Below are positions 25,324-33,479 of a stretch of DNA of 64,000 bases, piece by piece. The stretch is from Arthrobacter sp. PsM3 (lineage in GTDB: Bacteria; Actinomycetota; Actinomycetes; Actinomycetales; Micrococcaceae): NCBI RefSeq assembly GCF_030433895.1, contig NZ_JARUXE010000007.1:89190-153189 (forward strand), given 5' to 3'. Position 1 is the first letter of the stretch. Each line of letters starts with the position of its first letter. The position numbers and the translations under genes are program-made. Below the pieces are notes generated by a model that ran no database searches, was not told the origin of the DNA, and worked only from the letters and a program-made list of their open reading frames with translations.

Positions 25324-25545
25324 TCAGTTTTCCGTCTCGTGCCCTTCGGGGTCCTCCAGGGCTTCCATGGCTAGTGCAAGGCTTTGAAAGTCAGCTGGGG
25401 ATGGATCCTTTACCTCGTAGAGGTAGGTATCGAAATCGAAGAGCGTGGCGGTGCCGCCGTGAATCCAGTATCTGATCCATAGGCTGTGCAGGGTGATGGC
25501 GTATTGTTCGATGAGATTTCGCGCTGTTTGCCTTGGGTCATTCAT
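25324..25545 (-). CDS. small hypothetical protein
   Basis: The 73-residue acidic protein contains RNLIEQYAITLHSLWIRYW, then FDFDTYLYEV and FQSLALAMEALED. Codon choice is plausible, and the aromatic helix followed by an acidic C-terminus looks protein-like. No family is recognised and the ribosome site is weak. It ends 17 bp from the IS21 terminus, so the native C-terminus may have been altered by the insertion. Confidence 0.5.
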   Translation of the reverse strand: MNDPRQTARNLIEQYAITLHSLWIRYWIHGGTATLFDFDTYLYEVKDPSPADFQSLALAMEALEDPEGHETEN

Positions 25546-25992
25546 GGTTGCTGCCCCGTTGCCGCTATGCCCACCGTCTCACCTGACAGGCAGGCTCTTT
25601 GTAGGTAATTTACCGTGAGGCCTGTTCTTGGACAACGGAAGTTGCACGACTTGGGGCTCTAAACCACACCGGTTTCCGGGTCGAAGGGTTCGTGGGGCGG
25701 TGGCAGTGCACTGAAGCGCCGGCAACACACTGAGATTCGCACCTGCGGTTCTCAAAATCCGATTCCCGGACCCAGAACCGCTGTACGAATTCGAGAACTG
25801 ACATCGAGAAGCTTCTCCTGAACGGCTAGCACGTCTTCAGCTCTCAATTGGGAGCGTTCTCGAAATCCTTCGTTATCGAGAAGTCATTGCATCTTGGGCA
25901 TGTGGGTCGTGGCGTACGTGCAGGCAGTGCGCGATGATGGCGATAACGACGGTTAGGCCGGATGCTCGTCGTTTCGGAAGGCAGGAATCTCG
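25546..25992. other. low-GC intergenic region with TCGAGAA motif cluster
   Basis: No convincing gene is present. Four copies of TCGAGAA or its complement TTCTCGA occur within 92 bp (25791, 25804, 25857 and 25876), which may be operator half-sites for a regulator of the downstream genes. Confidence 0.4.
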
Positions 25993-26199
25993 ATGGCTTG
26001 GGCAGCGTTTTCCAGAGCCGGGGTGGTCGTCCTTGTGGCCCTGATCCTGGTCATCCTTACGATCACAACTGTGGCGCTGCTGCTTGCCGCGCAGCCGCAT
26101 ACAGACCGGATCGTCGACTGCATCCCTGGGTACCACAACGTTTCGGGTCCGGCCAGCGATTGCATTCCCAACGCACCCGGATCGGCGCCGTCATCCTGA
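25993..26199 (+). CDS. small single-helix membrane protein
   Basis: The 68-residue protein has one strong membrane helix (AGVVVLVALILVILTITTV) and a short exported tail with two cysteines (IVDCIPGYHN and SDCIPNAPG). AGGA lies 7 nt before the ATG. It precedes the CHRD protein gene by about 230 bp. No family is recognised. Confidence 0.5.
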   Translation: MAWAAFSRAGVVVLVALILVILTITTVALLLAAQPHTDRIVDCIPGYHNVSGPASDCIPNAPGSAPSS

Positions 26200-26432
26200 A
26201 TCAGCTCAGGCCATCGTCGTACGCGAACGCGAACGGGGACGGGAGAGGGATGCCAAATAGTGCTGCGAAAAAAATGCCAGATATCTCCGAAGAGCACATG
26301 CATGGGATTTTTTGCAGCGGGGGAGTGGCTGAAGGGTGCCGCGGTGGGACACACCAATCCGTGGCGCCGTGTGCTCCGAATCACAATCGACCAGCGGGAT
26401 CTTCTCACCGGCCGTTGACCAAGGAGCGAATT

Positions 26433-27137
26433 GTGAATCGCAAATCCGTAGTGGCCCTCGGGGCCTCAGCCGTCGCATTGATCGCCGCAACCACACTGGC
26501 AGTGGGGCCTGCGCAGGCCCATGACTCCAACTCAGAAGAGAAAACAGTCACCCTGACCGCCAAGCTGCGGCAACTCAACGGCTCCGGGGCGTCCGGCACC
26601 GCCACCGCAGTCGTTAGCGGTCAAAAGATCAAGCACATCGAGGTGCACGCCAAGGGCCTGACTCCTGACGCGCCGCACGCCCAGCACATCCACTACGGCA
26701 AGCAGGCCGAAAACGAGTGCCCCACGCTCAAGCTGGATACCAACAAAGACGGGCGGCTGACCACCCTCGAGGGCGTGCCCGCCTACGGGCCGGTCGTCGT
26801 GTCCCTGAATACCACCGGCGAAACCACCCCCGCCAGCTTCCTGGACGTCACGCGCTTCCCGGTGTCAAAGGACGGCAAATACAACTACAGCCGCAACAAC
26901 ATCAACTTCACCGATGTTGCAGGAACCGGGTACCCCGGTGCCGGAGGTACCGGCACCGCCAAGCAGATCGCAGACGCCATCCGCGACGGTAAGGGCGTGC
27001 TGGTCATTCACGGACAGGACTACGACGGAAACGGCAAGTACAACTTCAGCAACCCCGAAGGCGCGAGCGAGCTGAACCCGAACCTCCCGGCAGAAGCGAC
27101 CGACCCGGCCGTCTGCGGCGTCCTCGAAGAGCACTAA
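26433..27137 (+). CDS. secreted CHRD-domain-like protein
   Basis: The protein is 234 residues from a GTG preceded by AAGGAG at 7-nt spacing. The signal peptide (KSVVALGASAVALIAATTLA ... AQA) is followed by a CHRD-like beta domain: VTLTAKLRQLNGSGASGTAT, the His-rich HIEVHAKGLTPDAPHAQHIH, and VLVIHGQDYDGNGKY. The His/Asp clusters could bind metal. CHRD proteins are extracellular and of unclear function in bacteria, but are frequent in actinobacterial metal islands. A stem-loop follows the stop codon. Confidence 0.8.
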   Translation: MNRKSVVALGASAVALIAATTLAVGPAQAHDSNSEEKTVTLTAKLRQLNGSGASGTATAVVSGQKIKHIEVHAKGLTPDAPHAQHIHYGKQAENECPTLKLDTNKDGRLTTLEGVPAYGPVVVSLNTTGETTPASFLDVTRFPVSKDGKYNYSRNNINFTDVAGTGYPGAGGTGTAKQIADAIRDGKGVLVIHGQDYDGNGKYNFSNPEGASELNPNLPAEATDPAVCGVLEEH

Positions 27138-27181
27138 GCCGCCCCCGGGTCGCTGACCTGGCGCAGTGCCCCGGAGCAACA

Positions 27182-27806
27182 CTAAATCCGATGGTCCGCC
27201 CCGGTGGAGCGGGCCATCGGCCTGCGCCGACCCGGAAGCCACGCTGAGGTGGACCCATAGTGACGGAGACGAGGCAGTGGGGCCATCCCCGCTAGCCGGG
27301 CCGGGACGGATAGCAGGTACAAGCCGTTGCAGCCGCCATCCGTCCGGCCCGGGTACAGCAACCGGCAAGGTGCAATGGCGCGTTCCCTGACCCTGGCAGC
27401 CCCGCCTCCGGCCAGGCGCTGGACCAGGGCGAGGCCGGTGGGGGTCCGGGCCAGTGCCGCTCCAAGGACGATTACCGGCTTTTCGGATGACCGAGCGCAG
27501 GACCAGCGCAACGATGATGACATCGTCGGCGTACCCGATAACGGGAAGGAAATCGGGTACCAAGTCAATGGGCGAGGCGAGGTAGACCAGCAGCAGGATC
27601 AGGCGGACACGGACCCCGCGGGGCAGGCTCCGGTCCACGGCCAGCCTGCGCAGCAGGGTCAGCAAGTCCGACAGCAGCCGCAGGGCTTCCTTCATGCCCA
27701 CGGTTTCCGGGTGTTTACGAGCGTAGAGGGCCAGAAGGACCAGCAGTAGGGCATAGATCAGGACTACGCCACCGATAAGGGCAATCGCGGCGTCCCACCA
27801 GTTCAT
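27182..27806 (-). pseudogene. YkvA/DUF1232 membrane protein, frameshifted C-terminus
   Basis: An N-terminal helix (AAIALIGGVVLIYALLLVLL) is followed by the DUF1232 core LVYLASPIDLVPDFLPVIGYADDVIIVAL, which is intact. After VIRKAG (about 27485) the frame turns into low-complexity Arg/Pro sequence, which would run on into the opposite-strand CHRD gene. A second minus-strand frame continues with the expected family ending TPTGLALVQRLAG. A one- or two-base shift near 27450-27490 explains both. The core domain may still be made. YkvA proteins are small membrane proteins of unknown role. Confidence 0.6.
27188..27220 (+). terminator. stem-loop downstream of CHRD gene
   Basis: CCGATGGTCCGC pairs with GCGGGCCATCGG (one G-U pair) around a short loop, about 50 nt after the stop codon. 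It is a probable intrinsic terminator, possibly acting on both converging genes; no U-run follows. Confidence 0.6.
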
Positions 27807-27919
27807 GCCGTAACTTCTTCGGTGGTGTGTATGAATATTCTGGCCATGGGGTGTCTGACTCCTTGCGATGGATCTGCCTGGCCGGAATCTTCAGAACGGT
27901 GATGACAGGAAGCCAGGTA

Positions 27920-28444
27920 TTACCGCCCGAGCCTGGTCCCGGGCTTCCGGCCCAATTTCCCCCTTCGCGGTCTTGACCAGCGACCGTGCGCTAGTGCCGC
28001 CATATAAGTCAGGAGGAGGATACCGATAAATAATCCAAAATCAGATCCCAGCAGGAGGTTCACGGAAAGAAATATCCCGAAGGTGGAAATTCCCGTGATG
28101 AAGAGTGTCCGCTCCGCCCAGATGTCTCCGCTGCGGTACGAGAAGCCCGCCAGACTGGCGATGGCAATTCCGAGTCCGATGGCAAAGGCACCCCAGGACC
28201 TGAATACCATTCCCATCCAATCGAACAGCGCAGGGTGAAGGCTCCGCAACTCCTCCGGCGTCATCCCGGTGTAGCGCTGGTCTTCTGGCAAAAGTACGAC
28301 GGCAGGCCTGAGTAACACGAAGGCTGACCCCATCAGGACAGCCAGTACGCCTATGGCTACAAGAGTTACCCATGCCACTTTCGGGGGTGTTTGATCGTGC
28401 ACAGCGTTCCTACTCGTCCAAGGATGTGAATTATTTGTAAACAT
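27920..28444 (-). CDS. four-helix membrane protein, uncharacterised
   Basis: The protein is 174 residues from an ATG at 28444; a TTG 6 nt upstream is also possible. Four membrane helices lie at about residues 23-47, 82-102, 110-128 and 133-152, with a periplasmic loop between the first two (EDQRYTGMTPEELRSLHPALFDW) and a basic tail (RWSRPRRGKLGRK). No family is recognised. It lies at the left side of the copper island, next to the BNR-repeat lipoprotein gene. Confidence 0.6.
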   Translation of the reverse strand: MFTNNSHPWTSRNAVHDQTPPKVAWVTLVAIGVLAVLMGSAFVLLRPAVVLLPEDQRYTGMTPEELRSLHPALFDWMGMVFRSWGAFAIGLGIAIASLAGFSYRSGDIWAERTLFITGISTFGIFLSVNLLLGSDFGLFIGILLLTYMAALAHGRWSRPRRGKLGRKPGTRLGR

Positions 28445-28530
28445 ACCCAATGAGCGAGGCCGGCTTCGGCAGGATGATCCCGCTCAAACGCTGCAAAGTC
28501 AGCCTGCGGGCGGCTGCAGTGCTCGTGCGG

Positions 28531-29412
28531 TCAGGAGGGGTCGGCGGGACGGAACGTCATTCCGCCGTCGGTGGAGACGACGAGCCCGCTGGCCGTGGCA
28601 GCCCAGATCGATGGGTTTGCCTCCGGGCCCTTCACGGCCGCGACAGCCTGGACTGTGTCTTGGATTTTGCCTTTTCGGGTCCAGCTCGCCCCGGCGTCCG
28701 CGGAGGTGTGGACTGTCCCGTCGGGTTCGACTCCGACGGCTTCGGCGGGGCTGGCGAAGGCGGCGAACTGGACCACGGGTCCGGAGTCCACCGTTGTCCA
28801 GGTCTTACCGCCGTCCGTTGAGCGGCGGATCCCTTGCGGGGTGGTGGCCAGGACAGTGTCGCTGGTCGGGTTCCCAGCGAGGACGGCCGGGACGAAATCG
28901 GCGGCCACAGTGGTCCACGTTTTTCCGTCCGGGCTGGTGCGCAGTGCGCCGTCGAAGCCGACGATCCCGGATTTGGTCGCGGTGAGCGCATGGAAGTCGG
29001 ATTCACCCTGACGGGAGAGCTTTTCCCACGTTTTACCGGCGTCGGTGGATCTGATCAGCCCAAGCGGGTTGGCCAGGTCGGAGCCTTCTCCGGGGTGGCC
29101 GGAAGCGTAGAGGACGCCGTGGTCGGTGCCGCCGGTGAAACCCATCAGGTCGTTGGTGGCGCCGATTTTGGCAGCGGGCTGTTTCGTCACGTCGAACAGG
29201 CCATCGTGGGTGGCCAGGAGCACCTGGCCGGTTTCGCTGCTGACGCTCAGACCGTGAATGTGCGCGTCAGGCATGGCACTGCCGGTGCTGCCTGTCGGGG
29301 AGGGGCCGGCCGGGACGGAGGACGGACCGCATGCTGACAGGGCAAGGATGAGGCCGGCGCCGGCTGCCAGGACAACTGTGGCGCGGACCCGGGAACGGGC
29401 GGGATTGGGCAT
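28531..29412 (-). CDS. BNR/Asp-box repeat lipoprotein (F510_1955-like glycosylhydrolase family)
   Basis: The 293-residue protein has a lipobox (GLILALSAC), a short linker and a beta-propeller with repeated Asp-boxes: STDAGKTWEKL, SPDGKTWTTV, STDGGKTWTTV, SADAGASWTRK and STDGGMTFRP. The motif DAHIHGLSVSSETG at the start of the domain is typical of the F510_1955 family, often found beside DUF305 and copper genes. Enzymatic activity is doubtful, and binding or metal handling at the surface is equally possible. GGAGCCCTC precedes the ATG. It lies about 80 nt after the DUF305 gene. Confidence 0.8.
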   Translation of the reverse strand: MPNPARSRVRATVVLAAGAGLILALSACGPSSVPAGPSPTGSTGSAMPDAHIHGLSVSSETGQVLLATHDGLFDVTKQPAAKIGATNDLMGFTGGTDHGVLYASGHPGEGSDLANPLGLIRSTDAGKTWEKLSRQGESDFHALTATKSGIVGFDGALRTSPDGKTWTTVAADFVPAVLAGNPTSDTVLATTPQGIRRSTDGGKTWTTVDSGPVVQFAAFASPAEAVGVEPDGTVHTSADAGASWTRKGKIQDTVQAVAAVKGPEANPSIWAATASGLVVSTDGGMTFRPADPS

Positions 29413-29490
29413 GAGGGCTCCAGGGATTCAGAGGGGTGTGGCAGGGGAAGGGGCGCCGGCCCGTGACGGGCCGGCACCGGAGGACACCGG

Positions 29491-30132
29491 TCAGAGGGTG
29501 GCCAGCAGGTCCTGCATTTCCTTGATTTCGGCCTCCTGGGAGGTCACGATGTCGTTGCTGAGTTTGATCGCGTCAGCGTTCTTGCCCTGGGAGACTTCGG
29601 TCTTGGCCATCATGACCGCACCCTGGTGGTGGGCAACCATCTGCGTCAGGAAGAGCTTGGCTGCCTCGGTGCCCTGGGCGGACTGGAGCTGCTTCATGTC
29701 GTCATCGCCCATCATGCCGTCCATGGTGTGGCCGGCACCCATGGTCGCGGGTTCGTTCCAGTTCTTGAGCCAGCCGGTCATCTTGTCGATCTCCGGTGCC
29801 TGTTCGCCCTTGATTCTGGTTGCGAGGTCAGTGACCGACGCGGGGATGTCCTTCTTCTGAAGCATCATCTCGCTCATTTCCACCGCCTGTTCGTGGTGGG
29901 GAATCATTCCCTGGACGAACATGGTGTCGGCCGCGCTGTGTTCGGCAGCGGCAGCCGGTGCGCTGCTGGACATCATCCCCGGGCCCTGGCCCATTCCCGG
30001 CATGGAGCTGGCGGAGGAAGCGGAGCTGCTGGGCGTGACGGAGGGTGTGGATGAGCCGGTTGAGCAGCCGGCGAGGGCGAGTGCCGCAGCGATGGCGGTC
30101 GCGGAAAGAGTCAGAAATTTCGTGTTCATCAT
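29491..30132 (-). CDS. DUF305 lipoprotein, copper-island type
   Basis: The 213-residue protein has lipobox LALAGC, a Ser/Met-rich linker (SSMPGMGQGPGMM) and a DUF305 ferritin-like four-helix domain. Paired His motifs MIPHHEQAVEMSEMML and MVAHHQGAVMMAKTE mark the two halves, with a Met-rich loop (GHTMDGMMGDDDM) between them. His and Met clusters suit copper binding outside the cell. AAGGA precedes a double ATG. It is upstream of and probably co-transcribed with the BNR-repeat lipoprotein gene. Confidence 0.88.
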   Translation of the reverse strand: MMNTKFLTLSATAIAAALALAGCSTGSSTPSVTPSSSASSASSMPGMGQGPGMMSSSAPAAAAEHSAADTMFVQGMIPHHEQAVEMSEMMLQKKDIPASVTDLATRIKGEQAPEIDKMTGWLKNWNEPATMGAGHTMDGMMGDDDMKQLQSAQGTEAAKLFLTQMVAHHQGAVMMAKTEVSQGKNADAIKLSNDIVTSQEAEIKEMQDLLATL

Positions 30133-30264
30133 GGCTGTTTAAGTCCTTCAAGACGTACGTGGGCGCGTGGGCGCCAGGGGAGGGTGTGCATCAGTGATGC
30201 GCCCGGCCCAGAAGTGAGTCAGGCAGGTACGGGCGCCGGTCAGGTCACAGCGCGGGCCCCTGTT

Positions 30265-30741
30265 TTACGTTCTGCTGATGCAGAGTTCGCCCGGCGAAGG
30301 ACTGCCGGGAAGATAGGACCGCCGCGCGCTGATCGTGCTCGGCGTCCCTGCGCCGGGTTGACGGGCGATGATTCCGGTGCCCGGCAGCGGAGCAGCCAGG
30401 GAACTGGTTTTCGCCGACGGGGTGCACGCCGCGGACATGGACTCCATGCTGGTGCAGTCACCCGAATCCGCGCACTGCCCGGACCGGGCACCTGCCTCGT
30501 CCTGAGCTGCGGGCAAGCCCGGGGCAGAGGACGGCCCGGGAGGATGTTCTCCCGGGTGGCCGGCCGGAGATGACTCGTGAGGGGCGCCGACGGATGCTGC
30601 CGCCATGGGCGGGGAGTGCATGGCATGGGTGGCGGTCATGACATGCATACCGAAAATCCCGGCAATAAGGGCCAGGACCGCGGTAAACAGGCCCGCACGG
30701 CGAAGGAACGCGACCGAGGTGATGTGTGCCGGTGCGGTCAT
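30265..30741 (-). CDS. DUF6153 family protein
   Basis: The protein is 158 residues from an ATG preceded by GGGAGGACCGTC. One membrane helix (AGLFTAVLALIAGIFGMHVM) followed by a His-containing THAMH is the DUF6153 signature. A long Pro/Ser-rich exported tail has a few cysteines (GQCADSGDC). DUF6153 proteins occur in actinobacterial copper loci and have no assigned function. It is the first minus-strand gene before DUF305. Confidence 0.75.
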   Translation of the reverse strand: MTAPAHITSVAFLRRAGLFTAVLALIAGIFGMHVMTATHAMHSPPMAAASVGAPHESSPAGHPGEHPPGPSSAPGLPAAQDEAGARSGQCADSGDCTSMESMSAACTPSAKTSSLAAPLPGTGIIARQPGAGTPSTISARRSYLPGSPSPGELCISRT

Positions 30742-30949
30742 GACGGTCCTCCCTTCCGTTGTGGGCTTCCAAATCAAGGCTACCGGCCCTGCGGCATAGC
30801 ACTTACCGGTACAACGAGCCTGCACCGGATTCTGTTTCTGCCACCCGCCGGTGCAGGTGATCAGGCGGGATCGTCCGACCTTGCGGTCAAAACCGTGCGG
30901 GGACCACACTAAGGGCAACAGTTGCAGGACGTGGCGGAGGGCGGGGCTC

Positions 30950-31402
30950 ATGGGCGGGGATGGTGTCTTCATTATCGTGGCCGGGGTGGATGGTTCGGCC
31001 CCGTCCCGCCTCGCCCTGGAATGGGCAGTCACGGAGGCCCGCCTGCGCAACGGCCAGGTCAGGACCGTGACCGCGTGGGAGTTCCCGCCCGCAACCGTGG
31101 GGATGGAAGGGCTGGTCTGGGACCCGGACGTCTTCCCCCAGGCCGCGCGTCAGCTCCAGCACGAGGCCCTGAAGCGCGTGGACAGCGACGGCGTGACGGT
31201 TACCGGTGATGTTGTCCAGGGCAACGCGGCCGCCGTCCTTTTGCGGGCGGCCGAGAATGCTGACCTGCTGGTTGTCGGTTCCCGCGGTCTCGGCGGTTTT
31301 ACCGGATTGCTGCTCGGCTCCGTGTCCACGCAGGTCCTCCATCACGCCCCTTGCCCGGTGCTCGTGGTCCGGACCCGGTCCCGGACCGCCGGCGAGGAAT
31401 GA
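30950..31402 (+). CDS. universal stress protein (UspA family)
   Basis: The protein is 150 residues from an ATG with GGAGG upstream. One Usp domain is present: IVAGVDGSAPSRLALEWAV at the N-terminus and the nucleotide-binding GSRGLGGFTGLLLGSVSTQVLHHAPCPVLVV at the C-terminus (a G-2x-G-9x-GS pattern). It probably binds ATP. It is divergent from the DUF6153 gene and lies within the metal island. Confidence 0.9.
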   Translation: MGGDGVFIIVAGVDGSAPSRLALEWAVTEARLRNGQVRTVTAWEFPPATVGMEGLVWDPDVFPQAARQLQHEALKRVDSDGVTVTGDVVQGNAAAVLLRAAENADLLVVGSRGLGGFTGLLLGSVSTQVLHHAPCPVLVVRTRSRTAGEE

Positions 31403-31450
31403 GTGATCCGTTGACCCGCAAAGGGAGCCCACCCGGGGAAGGCAGCGGCC

Positions 31451-31885
31451 GTGACCGGTGACCACTCCTCCCGCTTGCATCCTCCGGGCGGCCCCGACGG
31501 CGGGACGGCTCCGGAGCGAACCGTCCGGGGTCGGCTCCACGCGCTGTGGCACACGGTGGTCGGCGCAGTGGGCCTGATCATGGGCCTCCTTCCACACGTC
31601 CTGCACCACATCGGACTGCTCGCCGGCACCGCACTGGTGGCCGGATCCGGCGGCACCGAACTGTTCGGGGCACTGGGGCTTCTGGCATCCATCCCGATGC
31701 TGGTCCGCCTCTACCGGCGGTTCGGCAGCTGGGTCGCACCGGCGCTGGGACTGGCCGTCTTCGCCGCCATGTTCTCCCTGTCGGCGTTTGTCATCGGCCC
31801 GGCCATCAGCGGCACCGGAGCGGACGTGACCCCCGGCCCGGTACCCACCACGGAGCACACCGCCGAGCACACCGGAGGCCACTGA
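31451..31885 (+). CDS. small membrane protein of the metal island
   Basis: The 144-residue protein has three hydrophobic segments (AVGLIMGLLPHVLHHIGLL, LFGALGLLASIPMLVRLY and VAPALGLAVFAAMFSLSAF) and a His-containing tail (TTEHTAEHTGGH). The HVLHHIG motif and C-terminal histidines suggest metal contact. Proteins of this kind are frequent in actinobacterial metal-resistance islands but have no assigned role. It starts 48 nt after the universal stress gene. Confidence 0.65.
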   Translation: MTGDHSSRLHPPGGPDGGTAPERTVRGRLHALWHTVVGAVGLIMGLLPHVLHHIGLLAGTALVAGSGGTELFGALGLLASIPMLVRLYRRFGSWVAPALGLAVFAAMFSLSAFVIGPAISGTGADVTPGPVPTTEHTAEHTGGH

Positions 31886-31945
31886 CCGACCTGGACATCC
31901 GGGAACCGGGTCCTTCACCGGGGTTGTTAAGGGACCGTGGAACCG

Positions 31946-32290
31946 CTACTTCGCGCCGGTCAGGACGTAGCCGGAGGAACGCACGGCCTCAGCCAGCGCC
32001 TCCTGGTCTGCGGTGCCGGTGACACTGAGCCGCGACGTGCCGCCCGGGACCAGCTCGACTGTTGCCAGCTCGACCCCGGACACCCCGGACACGGCCTTCT
32101 CGACGGTCTGGACGCAGTGTCCGCAAGTCAGCCCTTCCAGGGCGTACTGCGCGCCGGAAGCTTGAACCTCCGGCGACCCGGCCGCCGGAGTCGCAGCCTG
32201 CGTTTCGTCCGCGGGGGAACAGCAGCTGCAGCCGTGCTCTGCCGTGGAGGTCAGGGGGAGCTGGGTTCGTGTTTCGGTTGTTCCGCACAT
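31946..32290 (-). CDS. copZ: CopZ-like copper chaperone with cysteine-rich N-terminal extension
   Basis: The protein is 114 residues from an ATG with AAGGA upstream. The C-terminal 65 residues form a heavy-metal-associated domain with the metal site LTCGHCVQTVEKAV and the closing SSGYVL. The N-terminal extension holds EHGCSCCSPA, an extra cysteine cluster absent from standard CopZ. The protein probably shuttles Cu(I) to the P-type ATPase. A CsoR-type palindrome sits inside its promoter, so it should be copper-induced. Confidence 0.85.
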   Translation of the reverse strand: MCGTTETRTQLPLTSTAEHGCSCCSPADETQAATPAAGSPEVQASGAQYALEGLTCGHCVQTVEKAVSGVSGVELATVELVPGGTSRLSVTGTADQEALAEAVRSSGYVLTGAK

Positions 32291-32389
32291 GTCAGTTTTC
32301 CTTCGGAGCGAGGGATAAATGGGGCTGTTGTGGTTGAAAGGCTGTAACGGCCGGGGGCCTGGACAAACCACGTCACTGACAACACTTAA

Positions 32390-32418
32390 AGAATACCCCC
32401 TAGGGGTATGTTACACAA
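32390..32418 (-). promoter_or_regulatory. copZ promoter with CsoR-type operator
   Basis: Read on the minus strand, a -35 TTGTGT (32413-32418) and a -10 TATTCT (32390-32395) are spaced by exactly 17 bp. The spacer contains the palindrome ATACCCCTAGGGGGTAT (32393-32409). This is the form of actinobacterial CsoR copper operators. Repressor binding would block RNA polymerase directly. Confidence 0.8.
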
Positions 32419-32514
32419 GGGTCCCCTCGTGACGGGGCGGGCGCCGTGTACCGCCCCGCACCGCGGGCCGTCAGGCTCTACCTCCTAAGCCATGTGGGGG
32501 GCGATACTCAGGGT

Positions 32515-32781
32515 ATGAGCAGTTTTCCTGAACCGCGGGAGTTCCCGCCCGGGCGGCCGTCCCGGCCGTGGACGCGGGTCCTGCTCACTGTCCTCGTGGC
32601 TGGAGCCAGCGTCTACCTGATCTCCAACCACTGGCGGCACGTCCTGGACGCCCTGCCGTACCTGGGTGTGGTCCTCATGATGGGCATGCACCTGTTCATG
32701 CACGGCGGCCACGGAGGCCATGGAGGCCATGGCGGCGCCGGCCGGGGCCCGGACGGGGAAGGGGCCGGGCATGTCCACTGA
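32515..32781 (+). CDS. DUF2933-like small membrane protein with His tail
   Basis: The protein is 88 residues from an ATG at 32515. One or two membrane helices (VLLTVLVAGASVYLIS and LPYLGVVLMMGMHLFMH) are followed by a GGHGGHGGHGG repeat and a GHVH ending. This matches DUF2933 proteins found in copper islands. The His-Gly repeat is a plausible metal ligand. Its end overlaps the next gene by 11 nt. Confidence 0.75.
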   Translation: MSSFPEPREFPPGRPSRPWTRVLLTVLVAGASVYLISNHWRHVLDALPYLGVVLMMGMHLFMHGGHGGHGGHGGAGRGPDGEGAGHVH

Positions 32782-33442
32782 CTACGGATACGACCTGTGG
32801 TGGCTGGTGATCCTGAATTCGCTGATTTTCATTGTCTTCGCTTTCAGCTTCATCAGGCCGAAGACGAAGCTGGACTGGCGGGCGCTTGCCGGCTATTCCG
32901 CGTTCATCGTGGCGTTGTTCACGGAAATGTACGGTTTCCCGCTGACGATTTATCTCCTCTCGGGCTGGCTGGGCAACAGCGTCCCCGGCCTGGACCCCCT
33001 GACGCACAATTCCGGACATCTGTGGCAGGACCTGTTTGGCTGGCCCGGGGACGCGAATCTGAGCCCGTTGCACGTGCTCAGTAATGTCCTGATTGCGGCG
33101 GGCTTCAGCCTCCTGTATCTGGCATGGCGGGTTCTTTACGCCGCGCAGGCCAGCCACCGCCTGGCCACGACCGGCCTCTACGCCCGAGTGCGGCATCCGC
33201 AGTATCTGGGATTCCTGACAATCATGCTGGGATTTCTGCTGCAGTGGCCCACGTTGCTGACCCTGCTGATGTTCCCGGTCCTGGTCATCGTGTACCTGCG
33301 CCTGGCCCGGAAGGAGGAGCGCCTGATGGCCGCCGACTTCGGCGAAACCTATGCAGCCTACCGTCGGCAGGTCCCCGGGTTCTTCCCCCGGTTTGGACGC
33401 CGTCCAGCCGGCACCGGACAGAAGCGGCAGGAGGGCCCGTGA
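32771..33442 (+). CDS. isoprenylcysteine carboxyl methyltransferase-like membrane protein
   Basis: The 223-residue protein has about six membrane helices and the C-terminal signature TTGLYARVRHPQYLGFLTIMLG with EERLMAADFGETYAAYRR. That is the SAM-binding end of the ICMT/PEMT family. A true prenyl-cysteine substrate is unlikely in a bacterium, and the substrate is unknown. It overlaps the DUF2933 gene and is followed by the ABC exporter genes, suggesting one operon from 32515 to at least 35311. Confidence 0.85.
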   Translation: MSTDYGYDLWWLVILNSLIFIVFAFSFIRPKTKLDWRALAGYSAFIVALFTEMYGFPLTIYLLSGWLGNSVPGLDPLTHNSGHLWQDLFGWPGDANLSPLHVLSNVLIAAGFSLLYLAWRVLYAAQASHRLATTGLYARVRHPQYLGFLTIMLGFLLQWPTLLTLLMFPVLVIVYLRLARKEERLMAADFGETYAAYRRQVPGFFPRFGRRPAGTGQKRQEGP

Positions 33443-33479
33443 GAACAAGGTGGTCGGGCACGGCGGAGGGGATGGCACC

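Noticed and set aside
25610..25804. 64-codon minus-strand frame
   Set aside because: It has no ribosome site or family, and lies over the TCGAGAA motif cluster; support is too weak.
29258..29860. 200-codon plus-strand frame opposite the BNR lipoprotein and DUF305 genes
   Set aside because: It is antisense to two lipoproteins with clear lipoboxes and family motifs.
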